Under the pieces are notes generated by a model, which saw nothing but the letters and a program-made list of their open reading frames with translations, was not told where the DNA came from and did no database searches. A program made the position numbers and the translations under genes. Shown piece by piece: positions 44,291 to 53,948 of a stretch of DNA of 53,948 nucleotides. Source of the stretch: an uncultured Boseongicola sp. (GTDB lineage Bacteria > Pseudomonadota > Alphaproteobacteria > Rhodobacterales > Rhodobacteraceae); the NCBI GenBank assembly GCA_905479635.1, contig CAJQNG010000240.1, forward strand, positions 1-53,948, written 5' to 3'. Numbering within the stretch: the stretch's first letter is position 1; each line of letters begins with the position of its first letter.

Positions 44291-47200
44291 CTACTTTGCC
44301 TTGGCCGCCCGCAATTTTGCGGCAAGGTCTTGCGCGATGGAAAACGCGCCTTTGATCTTGTCGCCTGATTTTGCCCAATCCCGGCGCACGATGATCTTGT
44401 TGTCTTTGACTTTCGCCTGTCCGCGCTGATCCTTGATGAAATCCACCAACCCCGCAGGATCCGCAAACTTGTCACGATGGAACTGGATCGTGGCCCCTTT
44501 CGGCCCCGTATCCAAACGCGCAATTCCTGCCTTTTTACACTCTGCCTTGATCCGCACGACCAGCAGCAAGGTGTTGACCTCTTTCGGCAATTTCCCAAAT
44601 CGATCAATAAGTTCAGCGGCAAAGCCTTCCAATTCAACCTTTGTCTGAAGGCCCGAAAGGCGTCGGTAAAGCCCAAGTCGCACATCCAAATCCGGCACAT
44701 AGGCTTCGGGGATCAGAACTGGCACGCCCAGATTGATCTGCGGCGCCCATTGGTCGTCTGTGTCGCTCAGGCCTTCCAATTTACCGGCTTTGATCTTGGC
44801 AATCGCCTCTTCCAGCATGGACTGGTAAAGCTCGTAACCCACCTCACGCACGTGTCCCGATTGCTCCTCGCCCAGAAGGTTTCCTGCCCCGCGAATATCC
44901 AGATCCTGACTGGCAAGCGTGAACCCTGCTCCCAGGCTGTCCAGCGAGCCCAGAACTCGTAAACGCTTCTCGGCCTGAACCGTCAGTCGCTGGCGTGTCT
45001 TCGTTGTCAGATAGGCATAGGCCCGCGTCTTCGAGCGGCCAACACGGCCACGGATTTGATAAAGTTGTGCCAGTCCGAACATATCCGCGCGATGCACGAC
45101 CATCGTGTTCGCTGTCGGAATATCCAAGCCAGATTCCACGATCGTCGTGGCCAAAAGAACGTCGTACTTGCCGTCGTAAAAAGCGTTCATTCGGTCATCC
45201 AGCTGGCCCGCGGCCATCTGTCCGTGCGCCACGACATAAGACACCTCGGGGACTTGGGTCTTCAACCAATCCTCTATCTCAGGCAGGTCAGAAATCCGCG
45301 GCACCACAAAGAACGACTGCCCCCCACGATAATGCTCGCGCAGCAAAGCCTCGCGAATAGTGATTGTATCGAATTCACTCACATAGGTGCGGATCGCAAG
45401 CCGGTCGACGGGCGGCGTCCCGATAATCGACAAATCTCGCACTCCGGCCAGCGAAAGCTGAAGCGTCCGGGGGATCGGAGTGGCTGTAAGGGTCAACACA
45501 TGAATATCCGAGCGCATTTGCTTCAACCGCTCTTTATGGCTGACACCGAAATGCTGCTCCTCATCAATAATGAGCAAACCAAGGTTTTGGAATCGAATAC
45601 TTTTCGCCAGAACAGCATGCGTGCCAATAACGATATCAACCGTGCCACGCGACAGGCCGTCGCGCGTCTCACTGGCGCGCTTGATCGGCACGAAGCGCGA
45701 CAACTGGCGCACTTCAATTGGAAAACCACGGAACCGCTCTTTAAAGCCCTTGGCGTGCTGGCGTGCAAGCAAGGTTGTGGGGGCGATGATCGCAACCTGA
45801 ACACCTGACATTGCGGCCGCAAAAGCCGCACGCATCGCAACTTCCGTTTTGCCAAATCCAACGTCTCCACAGATCAGCCGATCCATCGGCCTGCCGCTCG
45901 CAAGATCATCCATCGCGTCGTGAATGGCTTTCAGCTGATCATCCGTCTCCTGATAAGGGAACCGTGCCGAAAACGCGTCCCAAATGCCATCGGGGGGCAC
46001 CAGCACAGGCGCTTTGCGCAACAAACGCTCGGCCGCCACGCGTATCAATTTGTCTGCAACTTCGCGAATACGCTCTTTCAGTTTGGCTTTTTTCGCCTGC
46101 CACGCGCCACCGCCAAGTTTATCGAGAAAACCCTCGTCATTTCCATAGCGGCTTAGAAGTTCAATGTTTTCAACAGGCAGGAAAAGGCGATCACCACCGG
46201 CGTACTCTAGGTGAATACACTCGTGCCGGGCGCCCAGTGCGTTGACCACCTCAAGCCCCATGTAGCGGCCGACACCGTGATCGACATGCACGATCAGGTC
46301 GCCGGGGCTAAGCGTCTGATGCTCGGTCAGGAAGTTCTCGGCGCGACGCTTTTTCTTCGGGGCTCGCACAAGTCGATCGCCCAAAACGTCCTGCTCGGAG
46401 ACAACACAAAGCCTGTCACGCTGCTCGAAGCCATGGTCAAGCGCCCAAACCACAAGGAATACACCGCCGTTGCCCTCTGGCACATCGCGCCAGTCCTTGA
46501 TTAGAACGGACCCCGTGATGTCCTGATCTTCCATCAGACCCTGAAGACGCTCGCGCGCGCCGTCAGAATAGGATGCAATCACGACCTGAGCGGTTTTCCG
46601 TTTCTCCTGAATATGTGCTGCCAAGGCCGAGAAAAGGCTTACTGATTCCTGTTGCCGCTCGGGCGCAAAATCACGGCCAATCCGGCCGGCCGCATCCGTA
46701 ACACCCGGACCAGTTGGCTGCGGTAAGACTGAAAACTGCAAAAGCCGGTGCGTTTTAACAGCATCAGTCCACGCAGCATCGTCCAGATACAATCCACCCG
46801 GAGGCGCTGGCTTATAGACGCTGTCGATCCGCCCTTTTGCGGTCATCGCCTCGCGGCGGGTGTCGTATTGATCGTCAATGGCATCCCACCGCGCCAGACG
46901 CATCGGTGTGGAATGATCGTCCAAAGCGATTGTTGCGTCGGGTATGTAGTCAAACAGTGTCTCGAGGCGCTCGTGAAAAAATGGCAACCAATGTTCGACG
47001 CCAGCGTGCTTTCGCCCGGCACTCACCGCCTCGTAAAGTGGATCGTCCGTCCCTGCTGCGCCGAACTCCAAGCGATAGTTCTGCCGGAACCGCGTGATCG
47101 CCGCCTCGTCGAGGATGATCTCGCTGACCGGAGCAAGCTCCACAAAATCGAGCTTTTCAGTCGTGCGCTGTGTGCCCGGATCAAACCGACGCGCTCCGTC

Positions 47201-47749
47201 CAACACATCGCCGAAGAAATCAAGACGGACAGGCCCTCCATCACCGGGCGGGAAGATGTCGATGATCCCACCACGAATGGCATAGTCGCCGGGTTCTGTG
47301 ACCGTCGGCGCCTGAACAAACCCCATCCGAACCAAAAACTCCCTCAGCGATGCTTCATTGATCCGGTTGCCGACGGTTGCGCTAAACGCGGCCTCCTTCA
47401 AAATCGAGCGGGCCGGCACACGTTGGGTCGCGGCATTTAGCGTCGTCAGAAGCACAAAGCGCTTGGGCATATCGTGAACAAGCGCGGCCAAAGTCGCCAT
47501 CCGCGTCGCCGAGATATCGGCGTTCGGCGACACCCGGTCATACGGCAAACAATCCCATCCGGGGAACATGAAGATCGGAACATCTGGCGCAAAAAATGCC
47601 AGCGCTTCGCGCATGGCAACAAGCCGTTTGTCGTCGCGTGCAACATGGCACACCACACCGCCAGAAGCCTTCTCAAGCTCTGTAAGGATTAGCGTTGCAT
47701 CAAAACCCTCAGGCGCGCCGCTAACAGTGATATGACGGGGGTCAAACAT
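44291..47749 (-). CDS. mfd: Transcription-repair coupling factor Mfd
   Basis: RLICGDVGFGKTEVAMRAAFAA, DEEQHFGVSHKERLK, TATPIPRTLQLSL; about 1150 aa; start uncertain (ORF extends to 47785). Confidence 0.96.
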   Translation of the reverse strand: MFDPRHITVSGAPEGFDATLILTELEKASGGVVCHVARDDKRLVAMREALAFFAPDVPIFMFPGWDCLPYDRVSPNADISATRMATLAALVHDMPKRFVLLTTLNAATQRVPARSILKEAAFSATVGNRINEASLREFLVRMGFVQAPTVTEPGDYAIRGGIIDIFPPGDGGPVRLDFFGDVLDGARRFDPGTQRTTEKLDFVELAPVSEIILDEAAITRFRQNYRLEFGAAGTDDPLYEAVSAGRKHAGVEHWLPFFHERLETLFDYIPDATIALDDHSTPMRLARWDAIDDQYDTRREAMTAKGRIDSVYKPAPPGGLYLDDAAWTDAVKTHRLLQFSVLPQPTGPGVTDAAGRIGRDFAPERQQESVSLFSALAAHIQEKRKTAQVVIASYSDGARERLQGLMEDQDITGSVLIKDWRDVPEGNGGVFLVVWALDHGFEQRDRLCVVSEQDVLGDRLVRAPKKKRRAENFLTEHQTLSPGDLIVHVDHGVGRYMGLEVVNALGARHECIHLEYAGGDRLFLPVENIELLSRYGNDEGFLDKLGGGAWQAKKAKLKERIREVADKLIRVAAERLLRKAPVLVPPDGIWDAFSARFPYQETDDQLKAIHDAMDDLASGRPMDRLICGDVGFGKTEVAMRAAFAAAMSGVQVAIIAPTTLLARQHAKGFKERFRGFPIEVRQLSRFVPIKRASETRDGLSRGTVDIVIGTHAVLAKSIRFQNLGLLIIDEEQHFGVSHKERLKQMRSDIHVLTLTATPIPRTLQLSLAGVRDLSIIGTPPVDRLAIRTYVSEFDTITIREALLREHYRGGQSFFVVPRISDLPEIEDWLKTQVPEVSYVVAHGQMAAGQLDDRMNAFYDGKYDVLLATTIVESGLDIPTANTMVVHRADMFGLAQLYQIRGRVGRSKTRAYAYLTTKTRQRLTVQAEKRLRVLGSLDSLGAGFTLASQDLDIRGAGNLLGEEQSGHVREVGYELYQSMLEEAIAKIKAGKLEGLSDTDDQWAPQINLGVPVLIPEAYVPDLDVRLGLYRRLSGLQTKVELEGFAAELIDRFGKLPKEVNTLLLVVRIKAECKKAGIARLDTGPKGATIQFHRDKFADPAGLVDFIKDQRGQAKVKDNKIIVRRDWAKSGDKIKGAFSIAQDLAAKLRAAKAK

Positions 47750-47795
47750 ATTAATGGGACGTACCCTGTGAGGCCGTGCTGTCAACCAGCGACCC

Positions 47796-48359
47796 CTAGA
47801 AACTTAACGTTCCGACGTGCAAGTTTTGGTACATTCCGAACATTGCAGTAATGAAGATTGCCACAACGCCAATCATCTGTGTCGCGAACCGATGGCGCAT
47901 CAGTCGCTGTATCAAGGCACTGCCCTGTACCCCGCTAGTGCGAATTATGCGCGAGGTTCGATGCGACAGCGCGCCCAATAGGGCAAGTGGGCCCGCCAAC
48001 AACAACACCGCCTGAGCGATCTCAACGTTGTAAAACACCGCCATCAATCCAAGCGCCGTAACGGCCGCAGACCCAAATAAAATGGCCCATGTTCCCGACA
48101 CTTCGGCCACGTAAAGAATTCGGTTTACGTTGATCCGCACCAGGTCCTGCAAATCCGTCATCGCCTCGCCTTCATCTTCGCGCCGCGCACGTATGATCAT
48201 ATCAAAAGGAACACCAAGAACCCAATGGCTGACGGAAGACCACAAAACCGCCAACGCAATCCAATACCAAAGATTGGAGAAGGACCGCATATCGATGACT
48301 TCAAAAACAGTGTCGTACCAGTTCACATTCTGCCTCGGAGCTCTTGTTTTGCCGGACAC
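47796..48359 (-). CDS. Conserved multi-TM protein, about 187 aa, function uncertain
   Basis: NWYDTVFEVIDMRSFSNLWYWIALAVLWSSVSHWVLGVPFDMI; several TM segments; divergent from hemB. Confidence 0.7.
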   Translation of the reverse strand: MSGKTRAPRQNVNWYDTVFEVIDMRSFSNLWYWIALAVLWSSVSHWVLGVPFDMIIRARREDEGEAMTDLQDLVRINVNRILYVAEVSGTWAILFGSAAVTALGLMAVFYNVEIAQAVLLLAGPLALLGALSHRTSRIIRTSGVQGSALIQRLMRHRFATQMIGVVAIFITAMFGMYQNLHVGTLSF

Positions 48360-48442
48360 TAGGAAATGCTACGAGGGTTGACCAGTGTTCAACCGCTCGC
48401 TACCGCAAAAGGAACCAAAACCGTGCACGAAAGACCGCACTC

Positions 48443-49438
48443 ATGACCATTGCTTCACATCCCGCAACACGGTTTCGCCGGACCAAATCCTCTGATGCCC
48501 TTCGCAGACTGGTGCGCCAATCAACGCTGACCGTTGATGATCTGATCTGGCCGGTGTTCGTGCGCGAAGGGGAAGACGACGAAACACCGGTGCCATCCAT
48601 GCCCGGCGTTGCTCGTCAAACGATCGACCGCGTCGTCCGCTCGGCTGAACAGGCGGCGTCCCTTGGCATTCCCGCGATATGTCTTTTTCCCTACATCGAG
48701 ACCGAGTTCAAAAACGAGACTTGCGACGAAGCCTGGAACCCCGACAACCTTTCGAACCGTGCCACTCGCGCGATCAAGGCCGCAGTCCCCGAGGTCGCGG
48801 TCATGACAGACGTCGCCCTTGATCCCTACAATATCAACGGACACGACGGTCTCGTACGCGACGGGATTATCCTGAACGACGAAAGCGTCGAGGCGCTGGT
48901 GAAAATGGCCGTTGCACAGGCAGATGCTGGCGCCGACATTCTCGGCCCCTCTGACATGATGGACGGCCGCATTGGCGCAATGCGTCGCGCGCTTGAGGCT
49001 GACGGATACACGGACACGTCCATTCTAAGTTACGCCGCTAAGTATGCCTCCGCATTTTATGGCCCGTTCCGCGATGCGGTCGGTGCCTCGGACCTTCTGG
49101 TCGGTGACAAAAAAACCTATCAGATGGACCCCGGAAATTCTGACGAAGCCTTGCGCATGGTCGAGCGAGATCTGAGCGAAGGCGCCGACATGGTAATGAT
49201 AAAACCCGGCATGCCGTATCTCGATATTTGTCGCCGTGTAAAAGACACCTTCGGCGCGCCAACTTTCGCCTACCAGGTGTCCGGCGAGTACGCGATGATC
49301 AAGGCCGCTGCGCAAAACGGCTGGCTTGATGGCGATCGCACGATGCTTGAAAGCCTCATGGCCTTCAAACGAGCAGGTTGCGATGGGATTCTGACGTATT
49401 TCGCCATGGACGTCGCGCGCGCTTTTAAGGACCATTAG
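48443..49438 (+). CDS. hemB: Delta-aminolevulinic acid dehydratase (porphobilinogen synthase)
   Basis: TVDDLIWPVFVREGEDDETPVPSMPGV, DVALDPYN..GHDG, MIKPGMPYLDI. Confidence 0.96.
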   Translation: MTIASHPATRFRRTKSSDALRRLVRQSTLTVDDLIWPVFVREGEDDETPVPSMPGVARQTIDRVVRSAEQAASLGIPAICLFPYIETEFKNETCDEAWNPDNLSNRATRAIKAAVPEVAVMTDVALDPYNINGHDGLVRDGIILNDESVEALVKMAVAQADAGADILGPSDMMDGRIGAMRRALEADGYTDTSILSYAAKYASAFYGPFRDAVGASDLLVGDKKTYQMDPGNSDEALRMVERDLSEGADMVMIKPGMPYLDICRRVKDTFGAPTFAYQVSGEYAMIKAAAQNGWLDGDRTMLESLMAFKRAGCDGILTYFAMDVARAFKDH

Positions 49439-49581
49439 GCCAGCGAAAAATCGCGTCCAGGCGGACCGTCTACTACTATAGAGGGTGACTCTCGTCCCTA
49501 CGTCCCCTATACATTGGGTCGAACGGCCAGATAAGGTCGTCATTTTATTTGGCAAATATCGAGCATGAGAGGGTCTTCCCA

Positions 49582-50142
49582 ATGAAACGTATGTCCCGTC
49601 GCGCCCTCTTGGGTGCAGCTGCGGCCACAACACTGGCGCTTGCCGCTTGCGGCAATGGCATTGGCAGCGAGGGTGCCGCAAAACTTGATGCGCGCATTGA
49701 TTCATCACTGAACTATCTTGATAGTAACTTCCCCGGAACGCGCGACCTTCAGCAAAAATCTGTGGGCATGCTCGTCATGCCGCTGATCACGGAAGCAGGC
49801 TTCGGGTTCGGCGCTTCTTACGGGCGTGGTGCGCTACGTGTGAACGGCATCTCTGTTGATTATTACTCGGCGACACAAGCAAGCTTTGGCCTGCAGATTG
49901 GCGCGCAGCAATACGCACATGTTCTGTATTTCATGACCGAAGAAGCGCTGGCTGAATTCCGCGCCTCATCAGGTTGGGCGGCTGGCGCCGACGTAGAATA
50001 TGCGGTGAATGATCGCGGTGCGAATATTTCCGCCGAAACGACGACCGCACTTTCGCCGGTTATCGCTGTTGTCTTCGGACAGGCAGGCTTGCTGGCAGGT
50101 GCGTCGGTCGAAGGCACCAAATACTCGCGGATCATACCATAA
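49582..50142 (+). CDS. SYLF (Ysc84-like) domain lipoprotein
   Basis: Lipobox-like LALAACGNG; SVGMLVMPLITEAGFGFGASYGRGALRVNG...YYSATQASFGLQIGAQ. Confidence 0.85.
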   Translation: MKRMSRRALLGAAAATTLALAACGNGIGSEGAAKLDARIDSSLNYLDSNFPGTRDLQQKSVGMLVMPLITEAGFGFGASYGRGALRVNGISVDYYSATQASFGLQIGAQQYAHVLYFMTEEALAEFRASSGWAAGADVEYAVNDRGANISAETTTALSPVIAVVFGQAGLLAGASVEGTKYSRIIP

Positions 50143-50158
50143 AAAGCGCAAACTATCA

Positions 50159-50186
50159 GATGGTTGAGGGACACACCTCAACCATC
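50159..50186. terminator. Hairpin between convergent genes, possibly bidirectional
   Basis: GATGGTTGAGG gacaca CCTCAACCATC, 11-bp perfect stem; no long T run. Confidence 0.6.
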
Positions 50187-50202
50187 GCCGCTCTTGTGTA
50201 AC

Positions 50203-51072
50203 TCACATTGCCTGAAGACGTTTAAACAAGCTCGATGTATCCCAGCGACCGCCGCCCATTTTTTGGACGTCTTTGTAGAACTGATCTACCAAAGCCGTGA
50301 CCGGCAGGCTTGCTTCAATCTCGTTGGCCGATTGCAGGCAAATCCCCAAATCCTTGCGCATCCAGTCGACCGCAAACCCATGCTCGAAATGATCATTAAG
50401 CATCGTCTCGTAACGATTTGCCATTTGCCAGGATCCCGCAGCCCCTTGTGAAATCACCTCTACAACCGCGCGCCCGTCAAGACCGGCCTTATCGGCGAAA
50501 TGAAGCGCTTCGCTCAGCCCCTGTACCAGACCGGCAATTGCAATCTGGTTGCACATTTTGGTCATCTGACCTGCGCCGCTTTCGCCGATGCGGCGGCAGA
50601 TCTTAGAATAGGCCTGCAGAATAGGTTCCGAGCGATCAAACGCCCCCTGATCCCCCCCACACATGACCGAAAGCTGACCGTTCTCCGCGCCCGCTTGACC
50701 GCCCGAAATAGGCGCGTCGACGAATGACACTGCAATGCCGTCCGCAGCCGCATATAACTCACGCGTCACAGCGGCAGACACCGTCGTGTGGTCGACAAAG
50801 ACGGCACCGGGCTTCATCCCTAAAAACGCACCATCGTCGCCAAGGCAAACCGAGCGAAGATCGTCATCATTGCCCACGCAGGACATGACAAACTCGGCGC
50901 CATCTGCAGCCGCGCGAGGCGTGAGCGCTTTTGCGCCTCCATGCTGTGCCACCCAGTCTTCAGCTTTCGCTGCGGTGCGATTAAAAACCGTTACATCGTG
51001 GCCCTCGGCCGCCAAATGGCCCGCCATGGGATAGCCCATAACGCCCAGCCCCAAAAATGCACACTTCGCCAT
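50203..51072 (-). CDS. NAD(P)-dependent oxidoreductase, 3-hydroxyisobutyrate dehydrogenase family
   Basis: AFLGLGVMGYPMAGHLAAEGHDVTVFNRT, FVDAPISGGQAGAENGQLSVMCGG. Confidence 0.9.
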   Translation of the reverse strand: MAKCAFLGLGVMGYPMAGHLAAEGHDVTVFNRTAAKAEDWVAQHGGAKALTPRAAADGAEFVMSCVGNDDDLRSVCLGDDGAFLGMKPGAVFVDHTTVSAAVTRELYAAADGIAVSFVDAPISGGQAGAENGQLSVMCGGDQGAFDRSEPILQAYSKICRRIGESGAGQMTKMCNQIAIAGLVQGLSEALHFADKAGLDGRAVVEVISQGAAGSWQMANRYETMLNDHFEHGFAVDWMRKDLGICLQSANEIEASLPVTALVDQFYKDVQKMGGGRWDTSSLFKRLQAM

Positions 51073-51146
51073 AGCATCCTCCCTTGTCATCCATTGTTCT
51101 GCGGGCTTTACCTAGTGGACAGGCAACCGCAGTCAACAAGGTATTC

Positions 51147-53612
51147 ATGCTCAGTCTTTTCCGCTGGCTCACCCGAATAACCACAGGACTGGTCATGTTC
51201 GCGCTTGCGGCCTCCATTCTGCTGTACTGGTTTTTTTCGAGATCAATTCCCGACTACACCCACAATTTCAGGGTCGCCGGTATAAGTGCGCCAGTCGAAA
51301 TTGTGCGCGATAACGCAAATGTGCCGCATATTTTCGGCCAATCAGACACAGACGTCTACTTCGGACTTGGGCTAGCCCACGCACAAGATCGCTTGTGGCA
51401 AATGCTGCTCTTAAGACGCACCGCACAGGGGCGCCTGAGCGAGTTGTTCGGGCAAAAAACCGTTAGCACAGATCGGCTTTTGCGCAGGCTTGATCTTTAT
51501 CCTTTGGCCGTGAAGTCCGTCGCGGCACAAGACGCATATACAACCGCGGCCCTTCAATCTTATGCATCGGGCGTCAACGCCTGGCTGCGCCAGGTCAATG
51601 AGGGCGCACTTGGTCGAGGTGCCCCGGAATTCTGGCTGTTCGAGCCAAGCATCGCCTTATGGCAGCCCGCCGACAGCCTTGCGATTGGCAAGCTGATGGC
51701 TCTCTCGCTGACCGACCATGTCCAGCGCGAAGTTTTGCGCGCGCGCCTTTCCCGTATCGTGTCCGATGAGAGGCTTTCAGATATTTTGCCCGACACGCCG
51801 GGACAGGCCCTCGCGTCTCTGCCCGAATACGCCTCCCTTTTTGACGCGCCTCTTCCAAGTTTTGCCCACCTGAAAAATCAGCCACACGACCCAATGTCAC
51901 CCGTGAAAGCCAGAGGATTGGCAGGGGCGTCAAACGCATGGGCCGCAACTCCCGCGCGTTCGGCCGCTGGCAGCACCCTTCTGGCAAACGACCCCCACAT
52001 GGAACTCACAGCACCCACGATCTGGTATCTTGCGCGCCTGGAGCTGGAAACCGGAGGCGTCATCGGCGGCACATTTCCGGGAAGCCCGGCGGTTGTTGTC
52101 GGGCGCTCAGATGCGCTTGGGTGGGGGCTTACCAATTCTTACGCAGACGACCAGGACGTCTTCATCGAAAAAGTGAACCCCGACAATCCGGAACAAGTCC
52201 TGACACCGGAGGGCTGGAAAACGCTTCAATCACGCCAGTCGATCGTCAACATCAACGACGCGGAACCCATCAGGCTTACCCTTCGATGGTCCCAAAACGG
52301 ACCCATCCTTGAGGGAAGCCAGTACGGCTTGGCCGCCATCACGCCGGCGGGTCACGTCGCATCAGTGGCATGGACAGCGCTCAGCGGGGAAGACACCTCT
52401 ATTCAGGCGCTCTTGAAAATAATGCGCGCTCAAGATCTTGATGCAGCCATTTCCGCAGGCGAAGACTTCGTTGCGACGTCCCAAAACCTGACCGTCGTCG
52501 ACCGCGAAAGTGCGGCGATGAAAGTGATCGGGAAACTTCCACGCCGCGCCGCACGCCACCAGACCCAAGGCCGTATGCCGGCCCCCGGCTGGCTGGCCGA
52601 GAACCGCTGGCAAGGCACGATGTCTTATGCCGCAAATCCAGAGTTTCGCACGCCCGATGGCGGTATTGTTGGCAATACGAACAACAAATCCATCGATCGG
52701 CCCTTCCCGCTTCATGTTAGTTTTGACTGGGGCGACACGCAGCGCGTTCAACGATGGCAGCGCCTGATGCAAACCCGCGAAGTCCACACCCGCGAAAGCT
52801 TTATCGAGGCGCAACTTGATACGGTTTCGGTCACTGCACGCACCCTGCTGCCGCTTGTTGCACGCGATTTGTGGTTCAGCGGAGAAGCCGCCGCCGACGG
52901 CACACCCGAACGCCAAAGGCGCCGCGCCCTTGATCTTTTGGCGGAATGGAACGGCGAGATGAACGAGCATCTTCCCGAGCCTCTGATCTACGCGGCCTGG
53001 ATGCGTGCCTTGCAAGATCGCCTGATCCGCGATGAGCTTGGTCCTCTGGCGGAGCAGTTCCAGCGCCCCGAACCGATCTTCTTGGAACGGGTCTACCGCG
53101 ATATCGACGGTGCTTCCGCATGGTGTGACGTCATCCAAAGCGCGCCAATTGAGTCCTGCTCAAATCTTTCCCGGCTTGCTCTCGATGATGCAATCTTATG
53201 GATCGAAGAACGCTATGGCCCGGCTTTGGAAAGCCTGCGTTGGGGGGATGCCCACGAGGCGACCCATAACCATACGGTGCTTGGGGATGTCGGGTGGATT
53301 GCGTGGCTGGTAAACATTCGCCAGTCCACCAGCGGCGGCGATCAAACGCTTCAACGGGGGCAGACCCGCGGCAGTGGCCCCGATCCGTTTCAGAACATTC
53401 ACGGCGCGGGTTATCGCGGCGTTTACGATTTCGCCGACCCCGACAGCTCAGTTTTCATTATTTCCACCGGGCAATCGGGCCACCCGCTTAGCCGCCACTA
53501 TGACGATTTAGGTGAGCTTTGGCGGCGCGGTGAATACATTCCGATGACCCTGAACCAAGACCTCGCCCGCGCCGGTGCCGTCGGCATCACCCGGCTTACT
53601 CCGGCCAATTAA
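51147..53612 (+). CDS. Penicillin acylase family protein (Ntn hydrolase)
   Basis: PVEIVRDNANVPHIFGQSDTDVYFGLGLAHAQDRLWQM, GASNAWA (nucleophile Ser), LLANDPHMELTAPTIWYLARLE. Confidence 0.93.
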   Translation: MLSLFRWLTRITTGLVMFALAASILLYWFFSRSIPDYTHNFRVAGISAPVEIVRDNANVPHIFGQSDTDVYFGLGLAHAQDRLWQMLLLRRTAQGRLSELFGQKTVSTDRLLRRLDLYPLAVKSVAAQDAYTTAALQSYASGVNAWLRQVNEGALGRGAPEFWLFEPSIALWQPADSLAIGKLMALSLTDHVQREVLRARLSRIVSDERLSDILPDTPGQALASLPEYASLFDAPLPSFAHLKNQPHDPMSPVKARGLAGASNAWAATPARSAAGSTLLANDPHMELTAPTIWYLARLELETGGVIGGTFPGSPAVVVGRSDALGWGLTNSYADDQDVFIEKVNPDNPEQVLTPEGWKTLQSRQSIVNINDAEPIRLTLRWSQNGPILEGSQYGLAAITPAGHVASVAWTALSGEDTSIQALLKIMRAQDLDAAISAGEDFVATSQNLTVVDRESAAMKVIGKLPRRAARHQTQGRMPAPGWLAENRWQGTMSYAANPEFRTPDGGIVGNTNNKSIDRPFPLHVSFDWGDTQRVQRWQRLMQTREVHTRESFIEAQLDTVSVTARTLLPLVARDLWFSGEAAADGTPERQRRRALDLLAEWNGEMNEHLPEPLIYAAWMRALQDRLIRDELGPLAEQFQRPEPIFLERVYRDIDGASAWCDVIQSAPIESCSNLSRLALDDAILWIEERYGPALESLRWGDAHEATHNHTVLGDVGWIAWLVNIRQSTSGGDQTLQRGQTRGSGPDPFQNIHGAGYRGVYDFADPDSSVFIISTGQSGHPLSRHYDDLGELWRRGEYIPMTLNQDLARAGAVGITRLTPAN

Positions 53613-53681
53613 CGCCGTCTTTTTTGCTTCTTGCCGGACAAAAAAACGCGTTAAGATTACTATAAGCAAAAGGAGCACACC

Positions 53682-53948
53682 ATGCCGCTTTTGCTCCGGC
53701 CGCGAGGCGATAGCAGCAGCAGCAGCAGCAGCAGCAGTGCAGGAAACGCGTCACTTAACGCGTCCAATACAAATAAGCAGCCAACCACACTGCTTACGTT
53801 CAGCGCCGATACTAACAATGATGGCACCGATGACGGCGGCCTGAAGCTTGATTTCACGCTGGATGGCAGCAATGATCCGAACACTGTGATTTATTTCGAC
53901 ACCAACGGCGACGGCGCTTTGGATTCCGGGCCGATCAGTTTCATGATG
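53682..53948 (+). CDS. N-terminal part of an acidic, Asn/Asp-rich protein with a poly-Ser tract; truncated by window end
   Basis: aaaggag RBS then MPLLLRPRGDSSSSSSSSSAGNASLNASNTNKQPTTLLTFSADTNNDGTDDGGLKLDFTLDGSNDPNTVIYFDTNGDGALDSGPISFMM, open to the end. Confidence 0.7.
   Translation, partial: MPLLLRPRGDSSSSSSSSSAGNASLNASNTNKQPTTLLTFSADTNNDGTDDGGLKLDFTLDGSNDPNTVIYFDTNGDGALDSGPISFMM
53712..53738 (+). repeat. Trinucleotide microsatellite (AGC)8 AGT
   Basis: agcagcagcagcagcagcagcagcagt within the terminal ORF. Confidence 0.95.

Noticed and set aside
53575-53844. ORF with a poly-Ala tract overlapping the AGC repeat
   Set aside because: It is another frame of the same repeat; the frame starting at 53682 has the RBS, stays open to the window end and gives a plausible Ser/Asp-rich protein.

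Overview
This 54 kb window reads as an alphaproteobacterial chromosome segment, most like the Rhodobacteraceae/Roseobacter group judging from gene families and gene order. Most of it is dense core gene content: livF(end)-livH-livM; a Hint-domain protein; modABC; tRNA-Leu(CAA); yqaA-dsbB; gyrA; trmFO; gluQRS; hisI; recG-ligA; mnmA; the lpxB-lpxI-lpxA-fabZ-skp-bamA-rseP-dxr-cdsA-uppS-frr-pyrH envelope cluster; miaA; gap; a family 5 ABC solute-binding protein; mfd; hemB; a SYLF lipoprotein; a 3-hydroxyisobutyrate-dehydrogenase-like reductase; and a penicillin acylase. I saw no IS element, prophage or CRISPR array. The main observation is an unusual set of decaying genes between intact neighbours. 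(i) Adjacent remnants of sciP (DUF1153) and ctrA, the cell-cycle regulator pair, lie between mnmA and ligA. Both carry nonsense mutations, ctrA also carries frameshifts, and a deletion fuses them. (ii) An ArsJ-associated GAPDH and ArsJ (organoarsenical efflux) are fused in frame by an internal deletion and also carry two homopolymer frameshifts. (iii) A Bcr/CflA-type MFS gene has three in-frame nonsense codons. (iv) An XRE-cupin regulator has nonsense codons. (v) An outer-membrane beta-barrel-like gene is decayed. (vi) A C-terminal fragment of a YpfJ-type zinc peptidase abuts the tRNA-Leu. I also found four short proteins (38-46 aa) missing from the supplied ORF track, a candidate orphan sRNA on the minus strand downstream of gap, and an (AGC)8 poly-Ser repeat at the start of an ORF running off the window. 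No clearly novel multi-gene system was found. The strongest lead is the loss of the CtrA/SciP regulators at this locus.
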